Positions 8,667 through 18,328 are shown, counted from the first letter of the stretch. The stretch is DNA of 30,280 nt from HGM04593 sp964512955 (GCA_964512955.1 CAZEKX010000021.1:1-30280); one strand, 5' to 3'. The notes: generated by a model not told the origin, from the letters alone. Numbers and translations are program-made.

Positions 8667-9662
8667 ATGCAATTATCTACAATTGTTGAATTACCCATAA
8701 AGAGGCTTACGATATCTCATAGAAACGAGATATTGCTTTTGGGTTCATGCTTTGCAAACAACATTGGTACAAAACTTATCGAGCGAAAATTTAATGCCGA
8801 TGTCAATCCTTTTGGAATCCTTTATAATCCCTTGTCGATAGCAACGGCTCTGAACAGAATCGTCGATGGTGTACCTTTCGACGCAAATTCACCCGAACTG
8901 CAATATTATGGCAATAAGTGGCATAGTATGTTGCATCATGGCGATTTCTCTCACAAGGAGTGTTCCGAAATGTTGACATTGATAAACAGCAGGCTTATGC
9001 AGGCGCACGAAAGAGTGAAACGTTGTAGTTTGCTTATGATTACTTTCGGAACTTCTTATGTGTATCGTCGTTTGGCAGACAATATGGTCGTTGGAAATTG
9101 TCATAAACTACCTGCTACCATGTTTAAACGTGAACTGTTGGATGTCGCAACAATTGTCGATACAATGCAGGCTGCTTTGGAACATCTGCTTTCTGTTGCT
9201 CCAAATGTAAAGGTTCTGTTCACAGTGAGTCCTATAAGACATTTACGCGATGGGGCGCACGATAATCAAATAAGTAAATCGACACTGTTACTTGCCATAG
9301 ACGAACTATGTCGTCGTTTCTCTAAAAATACACTCTACTTTCCTGCATACGAGATTCAACTCGACGAGTTACGCGACTATAGGTATTATGCCGACGATAT
9401 GGTACATCCATCTTCTTTGGCTGTGGAATATATTTGGGAGAGTTTTTGTAAATGTTTCTTTGAACAAACAACAGAGTTGTTGAATAAAGATATTGAAAAT
9501 ATAAACCGGGCTCTCTTGCATCGTCCTTTCGATGAATGTTCCGATGCATATCGTGGTTTTATAAATGATACAAAAGAGAAAATAGAGAAAATATTAGAGA
9601 AAGAACCATACTTGAATTTTGAAAAGGAAATTTTAAGATGCAATACAATACTGAACAGATAG
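8667..9662 (+). CDS. GSCFA-domain protein
   Basis: The GSCFA family is named after the conserved pentapeptide seen here at residues 26-30 (LLLGSCFANNIG). Further conserved segments are FGTSYVYR, the SPIRHLRDG block and DDMVHPS near the C-terminus, a layout like SGNH/GDSL-type hydrolases (Ser-Gly motif at the start, D..H motif at the end). The substrate is unknown. The frame is open from a TTG at 8628, but that codon lies inside a palindrome; the ATG at 8667 gives the usual N-terminus MQLSTIVELP. Its 3' end overlaps murF-alr by 25 nt, so translational coupling with a peptidoglycan gene is likely and hints at an envelope-related function. Confidence 0.85.
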   Translation: MQLSTIVELPIKRLTISHRNEILLLGSCFANNIGTKLIERKFNADVNPFGILYNPLSIATALNRIVDGVPFDANSPELQYYGNKWHSMLHHGDFSHKECSEMLTLINSRLMQAHERVKRCSLLMITFGTSYVYRRLADNMVVGNCHKLPATMFKRELLDVATIVDTMQAALEHLLSVAPNVKVLFTVSPIRHLRDGAHDNQISKSTLLLAIDELCRRFSKNTLYFPAYEIQLDELRDYRYYADDMVHPSSLAVEYIWESFCKCFFEQTTELLNKDIENINRALLHRPFDECSDAYRGFINDTKEKIEKILEKEPYLNFEKEILRCNTILNR

Positions 9663-12118
9663 CAAATATTGTCGAGGCTGAATATATTGGCGCAGTCGGG
9701 GGCAGAACTGTTACAAGGTTGCTAACCGATAGCCGCTCACTCAGTTTTCCCGAGGAGACCCTCTTTTTTGCCATAAAAACTACACATGGTAACGGACACC
9801 GATATATCGAGGAGTTATATCGTCGTGGTGTACGTGCTTTTGTTGTCAGTGAGCAAGACAATATAGAAAAGTGTCCCGAAGCCAATTTTATTGTGGTGCG
9901 GAATACAATGCAGGCATTGCAACTTTTAGCGGCACATCATCGTAAACAGTACAATATTCCTGTTGTGGGTATAACAGGTAGTGATGGCAAGACTATGGTT
10001 AAAGAGTGGCTATACCAACTCACTGCCGGTAGGTATACTGTTACACGTTCTCCACGCAGTTACAACTCCCAGATAGGAGTTCCTCTTTCGGTATGGTTGT
10101 TAAATGAAGATTCTACTTTGGGTATATTCGAGGCAGGTATCTCGCAAGTGCAAGAAATGTCCTCTTTGTATAAGATAATTCATCCCACTATAGGTATACT
10201 GACCAATATAAGTGCTGCACACCAAGAGAACTTCAGCACTCTACAAGAGAAATGTGATGAAAAACTTTCTCTGTTCAAGGATTGTGATGTTATAATATAC
10301 AATGGTGACGACCCATTGCTCTCCAATGGCGTAAGTAGGGCTTTGCTCTCATCGCGTGAGATAGCATGGTCGCGCAAAGATTCCGGGCGTCCTCTTTTTA
10401 TCAGTTCAATAGAGAAAGACGATACCGGAACAACGATAAATTATAGGTATCTTACATTTGGTAATAGTTATAGAATTCCATTCCTCGACGATGCTTCGAT
10501 AGAGGACTCTATAAATTGTTTGGCAGCCTCACTCTATCTTATGGTGCCACCAGAAGTTATTGCCGAGCGCATGGCAAGGTTGGAACCAGTAGCAATGCGC
10601 CTCGAAGTAAAAGAGGGTAAACGTGGTTGCATGATAATTAACGACAGTTATAACTCGGATACTGCTTCACTCGATATTGCACTCGATTTCATGGAACGCA
10701 GGTGCAAAACCCGTCCCGACCTTAAGAAAACTCTTGTGTTGGGTGATATTAAGCAAACCGGGATGACGGTGCGCTCTTTGTATCGAACTGTCAGGTTCTT
10801 TATGGAGAAACGTGGAGTACAGAAATTTATAGGTATTGGCAAGGATATCTGTTCCGAGTCATCTCGTTTCCTGAAAAGTGGTATGGAGTGCTATTTCTTC
10901 AAAGATACCGATTCTTTTATTGCGTCGCCTCTGTTCAACGATTTACACGATGAGGCTGTGCTCATCAAAGGTTCCAGAGATTTACACTTCGAAGATATTT
11001 CGGAGGCATTGGAAATGAAGGTTCACCAAACAATCTTAGAGGTGAACCTGAGTGCTTTGCGTGATAATCTTAATCACTATAGAAGCAAATTGAATCCCGA
11101 CACAAAGATTGTTTGTATGGTAAAAGCGTCGGCATACGGTGCCGGTGCATTGGAAGTAGGGCGTACATTGCAGGAGTGTAATGTCGATTATCTTGCTGTT
11201 GCTGTAGCCGATGAGGGTGCGGAACTGCGTAAAGAGGGTATCACCACCGGTATAATAGTGATGAATCCCGAACCAAGTTCACATCGTATGTTGTTCGGTA
11301 ATAAATTGGAACCCGAGGTGTACAGCATGGAAATGTTACAGTCGTTGTTAAGAACCGCATGTCGCGAGGGCATTACCGATTATCCCATTCACATAAAAAT
11401 AGATACCGGAATGCATCGTTTGGGTTTTCTACCCGAGGAAATTCCTAATCTTATAAAGGTGTTGAAACATCAGAACGCTTTTACTCCACGTTCTGTGTTC
11501 TCTCATTTTGTGGGTAGCGACAGTACTCTGTTCGATAACTTCTCGAAGGTGCAGGTGGAATGTTTTGAACAAGCCGCCAACGAATTGCAGTCTGCTTTTT
11601 CGCATCGCATCTTGCGCCATATCTGTAACAGTGCGGGTGCTGAACGTTTTACAGATGTTCAATACGAAATGGTACGTCTTGGTATTGGACTCTACGGCGT
11701 CTCTCCCATAGGTAACGATTCTGCCTTACACTCTATATCTTCGCTAAAGACAATAATATTACAAATACACGATGTTCCTGCCAACGAAACTGTTGGCTAT
11801 AGTCGCCGTGGTATGCTCACCCGGCCTTCTCGTATCGCAGCCCTGCCAATAGGGTATGCCGACGGCTTAAACCGTAAACTTGGTAATGGTAGAGGTTACT
11901 GTATCATAAACGGTAAAGAGGCACCTTACGTAGGAAATATCTGTATGGATGTCTGTATGGTCGATGTTACCGAAGTCGACTGTAAAGAGGGCGATGAAGT
12001 GGAGATATTTGGCACACATCTGCCTGTTACAAGGTTGGCAGAGTGGATAGATACAATTCCCTATGAAATATTGACATCTGTATCTACAAGAATAAAGCGA
12101 ATATATTACAGCGAATAA
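9638..12118 (+). CDS. murF-alr: Bifunctional MurF / alanine racemase fusion
   Basis: The N-terminal half is UDP-MurNAc-tripeptide:D-alanyl-D-alanine ligase. It has the ATP loop GITGSDGKT (about 111-119) and the Mur-ligase segment NDSYNSD (about 334-340). The C-terminal half, from about residue 460, is a PLP-dependent alanine racemase with the PLP lysine in MVKASAYGAG (about K495), the catalytic tyrosine in VGYSRRG (about Y720) and a C-terminal IPYEILTSVSTRIKR motif. One polypeptide therefore makes D-alanine and adds D-Ala-D-Ala to the muropeptide. The fusion is a known Bacteroidota arrangement. At 826 residues both domains look intact. It overlaps the GSCFA gene, and its stop is one base from the stop of the convergent symporter gene. 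Confidence 0.95.
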   Translation: MQYNTEQIANIVEAEYIGAVGGRTVTRLLTDSRSLSFPEETLFFAIKTTHGNGHRYIEELYRRGVRAFVVSEQDNIEKCPEANFIVVRNTMQALQLLAAHHRKQYNIPVVGITGSDGKTMVKEWLYQLTAGRYTVTRSPRSYNSQIGVPLSVWLLNEDSTLGIFEAGISQVQEMSSLYKIIHPTIGILTNISAAHQENFSTLQEKCDEKLSLFKDCDVIIYNGDDPLLSNGVSRALLSSREIAWSRKDSGRPLFISSIEKDDTGTTINYRYLTFGNSYRIPFLDDASIEDSINCLAASLYLMVPPEVIAERMARLEPVAMRLEVKEGKRGCMIINDSYNSDTASLDIALDFMERRCKTRPDLKKTLVLGDIKQTGMTVRSLYRTVRFFMEKRGVQKFIGIGKDICSESSRFLKSGMECYFFKDTDSFIASPLFNDLHDEAVLIKGSRDLHFEDISEALEMKVHQTILEVNLSALRDNLNHYRSKLNPDTKIVCMVKASAYGAGALEVGRTLQECNVDYLAVAVADEGAELRKEGITTGIIVMNPEPSSHRMLFGNKLEPEVYSMEMLQSLLRTACREGITDYPIHIKIDTGMHRLGFLPEEIPNLIKVLKHQNAFTPRSVFSHFVGSDSTLFDNFSKVQVECFEQAANELQSAFSHRILRHICNSAGAERFTDVQYEMVRLGIGLYGVSPIGNDSALHSISSLKTIILQIHDVPANETVGYSRRGMLTRPSRIAALPIGYADGLNRKLGNGRGYCIINGKEAPYVGNICMDVCMVDVTEVDCKEGDEVEIFGTHLPVTRLAEWIDTIPYEILTSVSTRIKRIYYSE

Positions 12119-12119
12119 C

Positions 12120-13466
12120 CTACAGAATACCGATATTCTTTATAAATATGTACAGAATAAGCAAGGGGGTTATATAACGTAGCATAAATATTATTGTTGA
12201 GATAGTTATTCCTTTTAACTTCCCATAATTGCTTATCTCGTTACGTATAAAATTGCGTTTCATGAACCACGACACGAATATGCATGTAAACATTGCACCG
12301 AGTGGCATGAGTATATTGGCTGTAAAGTAGTCGAAAATATCTATGAAGGTTACATTTGATATTTTAATTCCAAGGAAATCGATGTCAAATATACAATATA
12401 CAGTGAGTATGCTCAATGCGATGGATAGTGCCGATGTTGTACGTGCGCCCCATTTACGGCTTAGTTTGAACTCCTCGGCAAAGTAAGCGGTAAGCACTTC
12501 GTGGAATGATATTGTGGATGTCAAAGATGCAAGCATTACCAATACAAAGAATATCATCGACCACAATGATGCCAGTGGCATATCTTTGAAAATCTCGGGA
12601 AGAGTAACAAATATCAGAGATGGTCCTTCTGTAGGTTGCAACCCTGCACTGAACACTGCCGGAAATATTACAAGACCTGCTAAAACAGAAACCAGCAGGG
12701 TGAGCCATGCCACATTGAACGATGTAGAGATAAGGTTGTTATTCTTCTTGAAATAGGACGCATATGTAACCATGCATCCCATTCCTACCGACAATGAGAA
12801 AAATGCCTGTCCTATTGCCATCATTATGGTGTTGGGTGAAAATGCCTTCTTAAAATCGGGCTCAAGGAAAAAGCGGTATCCTTCTATGGCATTGGGCATG
12901 AATGCCACACGTATTGCCATAATTATCAGAATTATGAATAGTGCCGGCATCATTATTCGAGAAGCCTTTTCTATTCCTTTTTCTACACCGCGGGCAATAA
13001 TTACATGAGTGAGCAATATAAATATTACAGCATAGAAAAGCGGACGCCACGAACCTTGAAACTCAGTAAATTGTTCAGAGAATGATAAAGGCGAGTTGTA
13101 AAGAGTGCCTATGGTTGAACTTACAAGATATTCCAACGACCAACCTGCTATTATATAGTAATATCCCGAAATGAATAATGCTCCTAATACTCCGTTATAT
13201 CCCAACCAACTCCATCTCTTCGATAAAGTGCGAAAAGCGCCTACAGCGTTCTTGCGGGAACTTCGTCCAACTGCGAACTCCGCTACCATTGCAGGAATAC
13301 CAACTGCAAAAACGCTAATGAGAAATACCAATAGAAAGGCGGCTCCACCATACTCTCCGGCGATATATGGAAAACGCCAAATTGCTCCAAGTCCTATAGC
13401 ACTGCCTGCTGCTACAAGTATAACGCTTAGTTTCCCTCCAAACGAGGCTCTTTTATCTTCACTCAT
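12120..13466 (-). CDS. Sodium-dependent symporter, NSS (SNF/LeuT) family
   Basis: This is an inner-membrane sodium-coupled importer, probably for amino acids or related amines. The N-terminus carries the family signature in TM1-TM2: AAGSAIGLGAIWRFPYIAGE followed by GGAAFLLVFL and GIPAMVAEFAVGR. About eleven or twelve hydrophobic segments follow across 448 residues, including the TM6-TM8 stretch IGQAFFSLSVGMG...TYASYF and the SLTSTISFHEVLTAYFAEEF segment. The substrate cannot be read from sequence. It is convergent with murF-alr with a 1-nt gap and no visible terminator, so the two transcripts probably overlap. Confidence 0.9.
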   Translation of the reverse strand: MSEDKRASFGGKLSVILVAAGSAIGLGAIWRFPYIAGEYGGAAFLLVFLISVFAVGIPAMVAEFAVGRSSRKNAVGAFRTLSKRWSWLGYNGVLGALFISGYYYIIAGWSLEYLVSSTIGTLYNSPLSFSEQFTEFQGSWRPLFYAVIFILLTHVIIARGVEKGIEKASRIMMPALFIILIIMAIRVAFMPNAIEGYRFFLEPDFKKAFSPNTIMMAIGQAFFSLSVGMGCMVTYASYFKKNNNLISTSFNVAWLTLLVSVLAGLVIFPAVFSAGLQPTEGPSLIFVTLPEIFKDMPLASLWSMIFFVLVMLASLTSTISFHEVLTAYFAEEFKLSRKWGARTTSALSIALSILTVYCIFDIDFLGIKISNVTFIDIFDYFTANILMPLGAMFTCIFVSWFMKRNFIRNEISNYGKLKGITISTIIFMLRYITPLLILYIFIKNIGIL

Positions 13467-13560
13467 CTTTCTCTGTTTTTATTCAGAGCGCGAAATTACT
13501 AAAAATAGAGCAAATACACAATATGCTTTATGTCAAAGAGTGTCAACTTAGTAAGGTGAG

Positions 13561-13604
13561 CATATACAAAAGACCTTCCCTGCTGGGAAGGTCTTTTGTA
13601 TATG
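13561..13604 (-). terminator. ddh terminator
   Basis: A perfect 20-bp stem with a TGCT loop (13561-13580 and 13585-13604; inner stem GACCTTCCC/GGGAAGGTC). It begins 14 nt past the ddh stop codon on the minus strand and lies upstream of the symporter start. Confidence 0.85.
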
Positions 13605-13618
13605 GTGTAACTTAAATA

Positions 13619-14518
13619 TTATACCAAATGTGAAATAAGTTCTTCGCGGTCGCCATGTAACAGGTCGAGTACGGGTATCTCTACCATGGTGTAACAACCC
13701 GGTTGCTGGCGCATTGTAGCGCGTGCCGCACATACAAGAACCTGTCCGGTTAGAGCAGGGTTGTTTATACGCATGTTGAACTCAAATAGTTGATTTTGTG
13801 TTGTTCCCGATACTCCTTTGCGTGTCAGGTTAACTCCATGTCCCATGTCCTGCAAGTCATCTACACAGGGTACGTTTATAACGTGTGTCTCGTCATTTAC
13901 AAAATAGGGGTCGGCCTTTATTGCTTCTGCTACTCTGTCAAAGTCGTATCCCTCTTCAATCTCTACATATACCATACGACGATGAATGCCTGTACCCACA
14001 GGAATGGTCATGGAGAGAGCTGCTTTTACTCCTTCGATAGCCTTTACGGCAACGGTATGTCCCATGCTCATTCCTGGGCCGAAGTTTGTATATGTAATAC
14101 CTTTTGGAGCAATTGCTTGTAAGAGTGTGCGTATAACCGAGTCGCTTCCGGGGTCCCAGCCTGCCGATATTATAGACACTGCATTACCTGCTTTTGCACT
14201 CTCGTCGAGTGAACGACGTAATGGAACTATCTGTGAGTGAATGTCGAAACTGTCTACGGTGTTTATTCCCAATGCCAGAATATCTTTTGCATACTTCTCG
14301 ACACTGCGTGTAGGGGTAGACAGAATTGCAACGTCAACCTCGCCAAGTTCGCGAATATCCTTTACTACTGTGTAACCTTTCAGTTCGTCGGGACAATTCT
14401 CGTTGCCCGAGCGACGTACCACACCTGCAACCTCAAAATCGGGTGCTGCAATTAATGCCTGTAATGTATATTTTCCTATATTGCCATAGCCGACAATTGC
14501 TGCTCTAATCTTTTTCAT
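13619..14518 (-). CDS. ddh: meso-diaminopimelate D-dehydrogenase
   Basis: This NADPH-dependent enzyme makes meso-diaminopimelate directly from tetrahydrodipicolinate, bypassing the succinylase or acetylase branch and feeding lysine and peptidoglycan synthesis. The Rossmann loop is GYGNIG (10-15). Conserved DAP dehydrogenase segments are VDSFDIHSQI, ISAGWDPGSDS, NFGPGMSMGHTVAVKAI and GTGIHRRMVYVE. The ending NPALTGQVLVCAARA...QPGCYTMVEIPVLDLL is also characteristic. The 299 residues are close to the usual length of about 300 (some homologues 320-330). asd, which acts earlier in the same pathway, is 10 kb away in this window. Confidence 0.93.
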   Translation of the reverse strand: MKKIRAAIVGYGNIGKYTLQALIAAPDFEVAGVVRRSGNENCPDELKGYTVVKDIRELGEVDVAILSTPTRSVEKYAKDILALGINTVDSFDIHSQIVPLRRSLDESAKAGNAVSIISAGWDPGSDSVIRTLLQAIAPKGITYTNFGPGMSMGHTVAVKAIEGVKAALSMTIPVGTGIHRRMVYVEIEEGYDFDRVAEAIKADPYFVNDETHVINVPCVDDLQDMGHGVNLTRKGVSGTTQNQLFEFNMRINNPALTGQVLVCAARATMRQQPGCYTMVEIPVLDLLHGDREELISHLV

Positions 14519-14549
14519 CTTTTATTTAAGTTAATTTGTTAATTCGATG

Positions 14550-14579
14550 CGAATATATACAAAATGAATTTAGTAACAA
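14550..14579 (-). promoter_or_regulatory. Probable ddh promoter
   Basis: On the minus strand, TTG (complement of 14577-14579) and TATATTCG (complement of 14550-14557) are separated by 19 nt. This is one mismatch from the TAnnTTTG -7 consensus. The start codon at 14518 is about 32 nt downstream of the box. Confidence 0.55.
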
Positions 14580-14707
14580 TTTAAATTTTATTTAAAAAAA
14601 TATAATGATATTAGAAACTGTTTAAATTTTTAATATGTATTTTCTTATAAAAGCCAAATTGCTTTGTTCTATAAAAACTTGGCGATATAAATTATACTAC
14701 TTCTTAT

Positions 14708-14739
14708 AAAAAAACAGTCGCAGAAATCTGCGACTGTTT
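14708..14739 (-). terminator. pnp terminator
   Basis: Stem AAACAGTCGCAGA / TCTGCGACTGTTT (14712-14724 and 14727-14739), followed on the minus strand by a T run (complement of 14708-14714). It starts 7 nt past the pnp stop codon. Confidence 0.9.
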
Positions 14740-14746
14740 ATGGGTG

Positions 14747-16930
14747 TTATTCGTTACCGCGAGGTCTGCGTTCGCGAGGTTCGCGACGGGGACGACGCTC
14801 ACGCTCTTCGTAACCCTCGGGCTTCTCTAACAATGCTCTGCGCGATAGTTTGAATTTACCTGTTTTGGGGTCTATCTCAAGCAGTTTGACTGTAATCTTG
14901 TCTCCTTCGGCAATACCGGTCTCTTCCATTGTTTCGAAACGCTTCCAGTCTATCTCCGATATGTGAAGTAAACCATCCTTGCCCGACATGAACTCAACAA
15001 ATGCTCCGTAAGGCATTACGCTGCGTACAACGCCTTCGTAAACTTCACCTACTTCGGGAATTGCTACTATGGCTTTTATTTTTGCCATAGCCTCGTTTAT
15101 TGCATTACCATTTGTTGCGGCAATCTCAACAATACCTTCTCCCTCAACCTCTTCGATAGAGACTGTTGCTCCGGTCTCTTCCTGTATTCCTTGAATAATC
15201 TTTCCACCGGGGCCTATAACTGCGCCAATGAACTCCTTAGGTATACGTATTGTCTCAATACGTGGTGCATGGGGCTTCAGTTCTGCACGAGGCTCTGCTA
15301 TACACTCCGTAATTTTTCCAAGGATGTGCATACGTCCATCGCGTGCTTGGTTAAGAGCCTTTTCGAGAATCTCGTACGAGAGACCGTCAACCTTAATATC
15401 CATCTGTGTGGCTGTGATTCCATCTACAGTTCCTGTAACTTTGAAGTCCATGTCGCCCAAATGGTCCTCATCGCCTAAGATGTCGCTAAGAACAGCATAT
15501 TTCTCTTCGCCTGCATTCTTTATAAGTCCCATTGCTATACCCGAAACAGGCTTGTTTATTTTTACGCCGGCATCCATGAGTGCAAGTGTTCCTGCACATA
15601 CTGTTGCCATAGATGAAGAACCGTTAGACTCTAAAATGTCCGAAACAACACGAACGCAGTAGGGATAGTCTGCCGGTACCATATTCTTGAGTGCACGACA
15701 AGCAAGGTTCCCATGACCAATCTCACGACGACCTACACCACGTTGAGCACGTGCCTCGCCTGTTGAGAAAGGAGGGAAGTTGTAGTGAAGCAGGAAACGG
15801 TCGGTACCCTGGTTCATTACATCGTCTATTATCTTTTCATCACGTTTTGTACCAAGTGTAACCGATGTGAGTGATTGTGTCTCACCACGTGTGAACACTG
15901 CAGAACCATGAGGGCCGGGAAGGTAACCAACCTCGCACCAAATGGGACGTATCTCGGTTGTTTTGCGGCCGTCGAGACGCTTCCCTTCGTCGAGAATGCA
16001 ACGACGCATAGCCTCTTTCTCTACATCGTGGTAATAGCGGTCGATAAGTGCCGATTTCTCTTCCAATTCCTCTTCGGTGAATTGTGCTTTGAACTCTTCG
16101 CGTATTGCTTCGAAAGCCGCAGCACGACCATGTTTGTCGCTGTTGCCGCTTGCTGCAACTGCGTATGCTTTTGCATAGCAAGCCTCGTGAACTTGAGCGC
16201 GTAACTCTTCGTCGTTCTCTTCGTGGCAATATTCGCGTTTTACGGTAGAGCCAACCTCTTCCATGAGTTCCATTTGGGCTTTGCAATGAACCTTGATAGC
16301 CTCGTGAGCCACCTTCATCGCCTGAAGAAGGTCGTTCTCTGAAACCTCTTTCATCTCGCCTTCAACCATCATTATGTTGTCGTATGTTGCGGCAACCATA
16401 ATGTCCATGTCTGCCTCCTCGAGTTGTGCAAATGTGGGGTTTACCACAAACTCACCGTTGATACGTGCTACACGAACCTCGGAGATGGGGCCACCAAAAG
16501 GAATGTCGGAAACAGCAAGTGCTGCCGATGCTGCAAGACCTGCAAGTGCGTCGGGCATGTCTACTCCGTCTGCCGAGAATAATATAATATTTACATAAAC
16601 CTCTGCATGATAGTTGTCGGGGAATAGAGGGCGCAAAGCGCGGTCTACCAAACGACATGTGAGGATCTCATAATCCGAAGCCTTGCCCTCACGCTTTGTG
16701 AAACCGCCGGGGAAACGACCAAAAGCGGCATATTTCTCTTTGTACTCAACCTGTAAAGGCATAAAATCGGTTCCGGGAACTGCATCCTTGGCAGCACACA
16801 CGGTGGCCAACAACATGGTGTTGCCCAGGCGCAACATTACCGCGCCGTCTGCTTGTTTTGCCAGCTTGCCTGTTTCGAGCGTAATGATACGTCCGTCGGG
16901 CAGAGCCACATTTTTCGTTACAACATTCAT
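14747..16930 (-). CDS. pnp: Polynucleotide phosphorylase
   Basis: This 3'-5' phosphorolytic exoribonuclease is trimeric and central to mRNA decay. Two RNase PH-like domains fill the first 560 or so residues; the second carries the TRGETQSLTSVTLGT and FPPFSTGEA segments. A KH domain contains IGPGGKIIQGIQEETGA (near 575-590), and an S1 domain contains GAFVEFMSGKDGLLHISEI. A short Arg/Glu-rich tail (EERERRPRREPRERRPRGNE) ends the 727-residue protein. This tail could bind RNA or partners, as basic tails do in other RNases; that is inference. It has its own promoter and terminator. Confidence 0.97.
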   Translation of the reverse strand: MNVVTKNVALPDGRIITLETGKLAKQADGAVMLRLGNTMLLATVCAAKDAVPGTDFMPLQVEYKEKYAAFGRFPGGFTKREGKASDYEILTCRLVDRALRPLFPDNYHAEVYVNIILFSADGVDMPDALAGLAASAALAVSDIPFGGPISEVRVARINGEFVVNPTFAQLEEADMDIMVAATYDNIMMVEGEMKEVSENDLLQAMKVAHEAIKVHCKAQMELMEEVGSTVKREYCHEENDEELRAQVHEACYAKAYAVAASGNSDKHGRAAAFEAIREEFKAQFTEEELEEKSALIDRYYHDVEKEAMRRCILDEGKRLDGRKTTEIRPIWCEVGYLPGPHGSAVFTRGETQSLTSVTLGTKRDEKIIDDVMNQGTDRFLLHYNFPPFSTGEARAQRGVGRREIGHGNLACRALKNMVPADYPYCVRVVSDILESNGSSSMATVCAGTLALMDAGVKINKPVSGIAMGLIKNAGEEKYAVLSDILGDEDHLGDMDFKVTGTVDGITATQMDIKVDGLSYEILEKALNQARDGRMHILGKITECIAEPRAELKPHAPRIETIRIPKEFIGAVIGPGGKIIQGIQEETGATVSIEEVEGEGIVEIAATNGNAINEAMAKIKAIVAIPEVGEVYEGVVRSVMPYGAFVEFMSGKDGLLHISEIDWKRFETMEETGIAEGDKITVKLLEIDPKTGKFKLSRRALLEKPEGYEERERRPRREPRERRPRGNE

Positions 16931-16973
16931 CTTTTTCGATTATTTAAGTTTTTTATAATCCTATAAATTCGTG

Positions 16974-17002
16974 CAAAGATACATCTTTTTCCATATTTTC
17001 AA
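16974..17002 (-). promoter_or_regulatory. pnp promoter
   Basis: On the minus strand, TTG (complement of 17000-17002) and TATCTTTG (complement of 16974-16981) are 18 nt apart. The start codon is at 16930, about 44 nt from the -7 box. Confidence 0.75.
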
Positions 17003-17003
17003 C

Positions 17004-17011
17004 TATCTTTG
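17004..17011 (+). promoter_or_regulatory. Candidate -7 box for the thioredoxin-fold lipoprotein gene
   Basis: TATCTTTG reads toward the gene at 17087 and lies back to back with the pnp promoter, so the two would compete. No good -33 box is visible. An inverted repeat GCCAAA/TTTGGC (17011-17024) directly follows. Confidence 0.4.
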
Positions 17012-17086
17012 CCAAAAATTTGGCGAAAATAGGCTTCACTCGTAGATAAATGGTTGTTTTAAAAATGTATAATTACAATATTTAAT

Positions 17087-18268
17087 ATGTATATTATTAG
17101 AATAAATATGTTGTTTGTTGCTGTGGTGGCAACAATAATATCCTCTCTTTTTTCTTGTGATTCCAAAGAACATTTTACAATAAAGGGTACTGTTTCCAAT
17201 GCCAATGGTGAAATGCTTTATATCTCAAACGTGGGTGTTGAGAAAACTATATGCTTGGACTCTGTCAAGTTAAGAGGAAAGGGCTCGTTTGAGTTCTATT
17301 TGCCACGCCCCGAATGTTACGATTTCTATAGGCTTCGATTGGGCTCAAAAGGGCGTCAGATAACCATCGCCATCGATTCTGTTGAGACTGTGGTGGTTAA
17401 CACCGATGCAATACATTTTGCCGATAGTTGCAAAATTGAGGGCTCCCCCGAAAGTGTGAAGATAAAAGAGTTGGAGGCTTTGGAAAGGGCTTTGCAGGAA
17501 CAGGTTGCATATCTCATTAAAAATACTTCTCCTGCCATAGGTGAAACCCGTTCTGCAATATACAATCTTATTTTCGATTTTAAAAGAAATGTATGTAACC
17601 AGTATATTGTTCCCGGTCCCAACAAGGCGAGCGCATATTATACTCTGTTCTTGCGTTTGAACAGTGAACCTATATTCGACCCTCTGCATAACCGTTTCGA
17701 CAGTAAATGCTTTTCGGCTGTTGCAACAAGTTTGAATAATATTTATCCCCATGCAACAAGAGCCATGCATTTATACAATGTGGCATTAAAAGGTATGAAA
17801 ACAACACGCCCAAATGCGGTACAAGATTCTCTGTTTATATCGGAAAGCAAAATAAAGAATGTCTCTCTGTTCGATGTTGAACTGCCCGACATCGATGGAG
17901 ATACCATTTCTCTTACATCGCTCAAGGGTAAAGTTGTTCTTCTCGATTTTACCGTCTATGGCGATGCTCGTATAAGCAGCCGTAACTTGGCTTTGCGTGA
18001 ACTTTATAGTGAATATAAAGAACGTGGTTTCGAAATCTATCAAGTGTCGTTCGATGCCGATAAACATTTTTGGCAAGTATCTGCCGAGAATCTGCCTTGG
18101 ATTTGTGTACACGATGATAATGCCTTCTCTTCGTCCTATGCAACATTGTATCGTGTGGAACATGTACCAACCTTCTTCTTAATAAATAGAGAAAATGAAT
18201 TGGTGTATCGCGATGAACAGGTCGACGACCTTAAGAAAACCATAAATGTTCTTCTAAATAACAAGTAA
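17087..18268 (+). CDS. Thioredoxin-fold (TlpA/AhpC-TSA-like) lipoprotein
   Basis: An N-terminal lipoprotein signal ends at SLFSC (Cys24), so the protein is membrane-anchored outside the cytoplasm. A DUF4369-like beta domain (about 30-115, starting FTIKGTVSNANGEMLYISNV) is followed by a helical linker and a C-terminal thioredoxin-like domain (about 260-393). That domain begins DIDGDTISLTSLKGKVVLLDFT and contains the cis-Pro region VEHVPTFFLINREN. The redox CxxC is absent: YGDARISS stands where WCxxC would be. It is the second such degenerate protein in the window, alongside the one downstream of typA. No terminator is seen before greA other than the hairpin at 18382-18407. Confidence 0.78.
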   Translation: MYIIRINMLFVAVVATIISSLFSCDSKEHFTIKGTVSNANGEMLYISNVGVEKTICLDSVKLRGKGSFEFYLPRPECYDFYRLRLGSKGRQITIAIDSVETVVVNTDAIHFADSCKIEGSPESVKIKELEALERALQEQVAYLIKNTSPAIGETRSAIYNLIFDFKRNVCNQYIVPGPNKASAYYTLFLRLNSEPIFDPLHNRFDSKCFSAVATSLNNIYPHATRAMHLYNVALKGMKTTRPNAVQDSLFISESKIKNVSLFDVELPDIDGDTISLTSLKGKVVLLDFTVYGDARISSRNLALRELYSEYKERGFEIYQVSFDADKHFWQVSAENLPWICVHDDNAFSSSYATLYRVEHVPTFFLINRENELVYRDEQVDDLKKTINVLLNNK

Positions 18269-18328
18269 AAGGTGTAATGTTAAACTTTTAGCGATTTAGA
18301 AATAATTTTGTTTTTTTAGACCTTTTAA

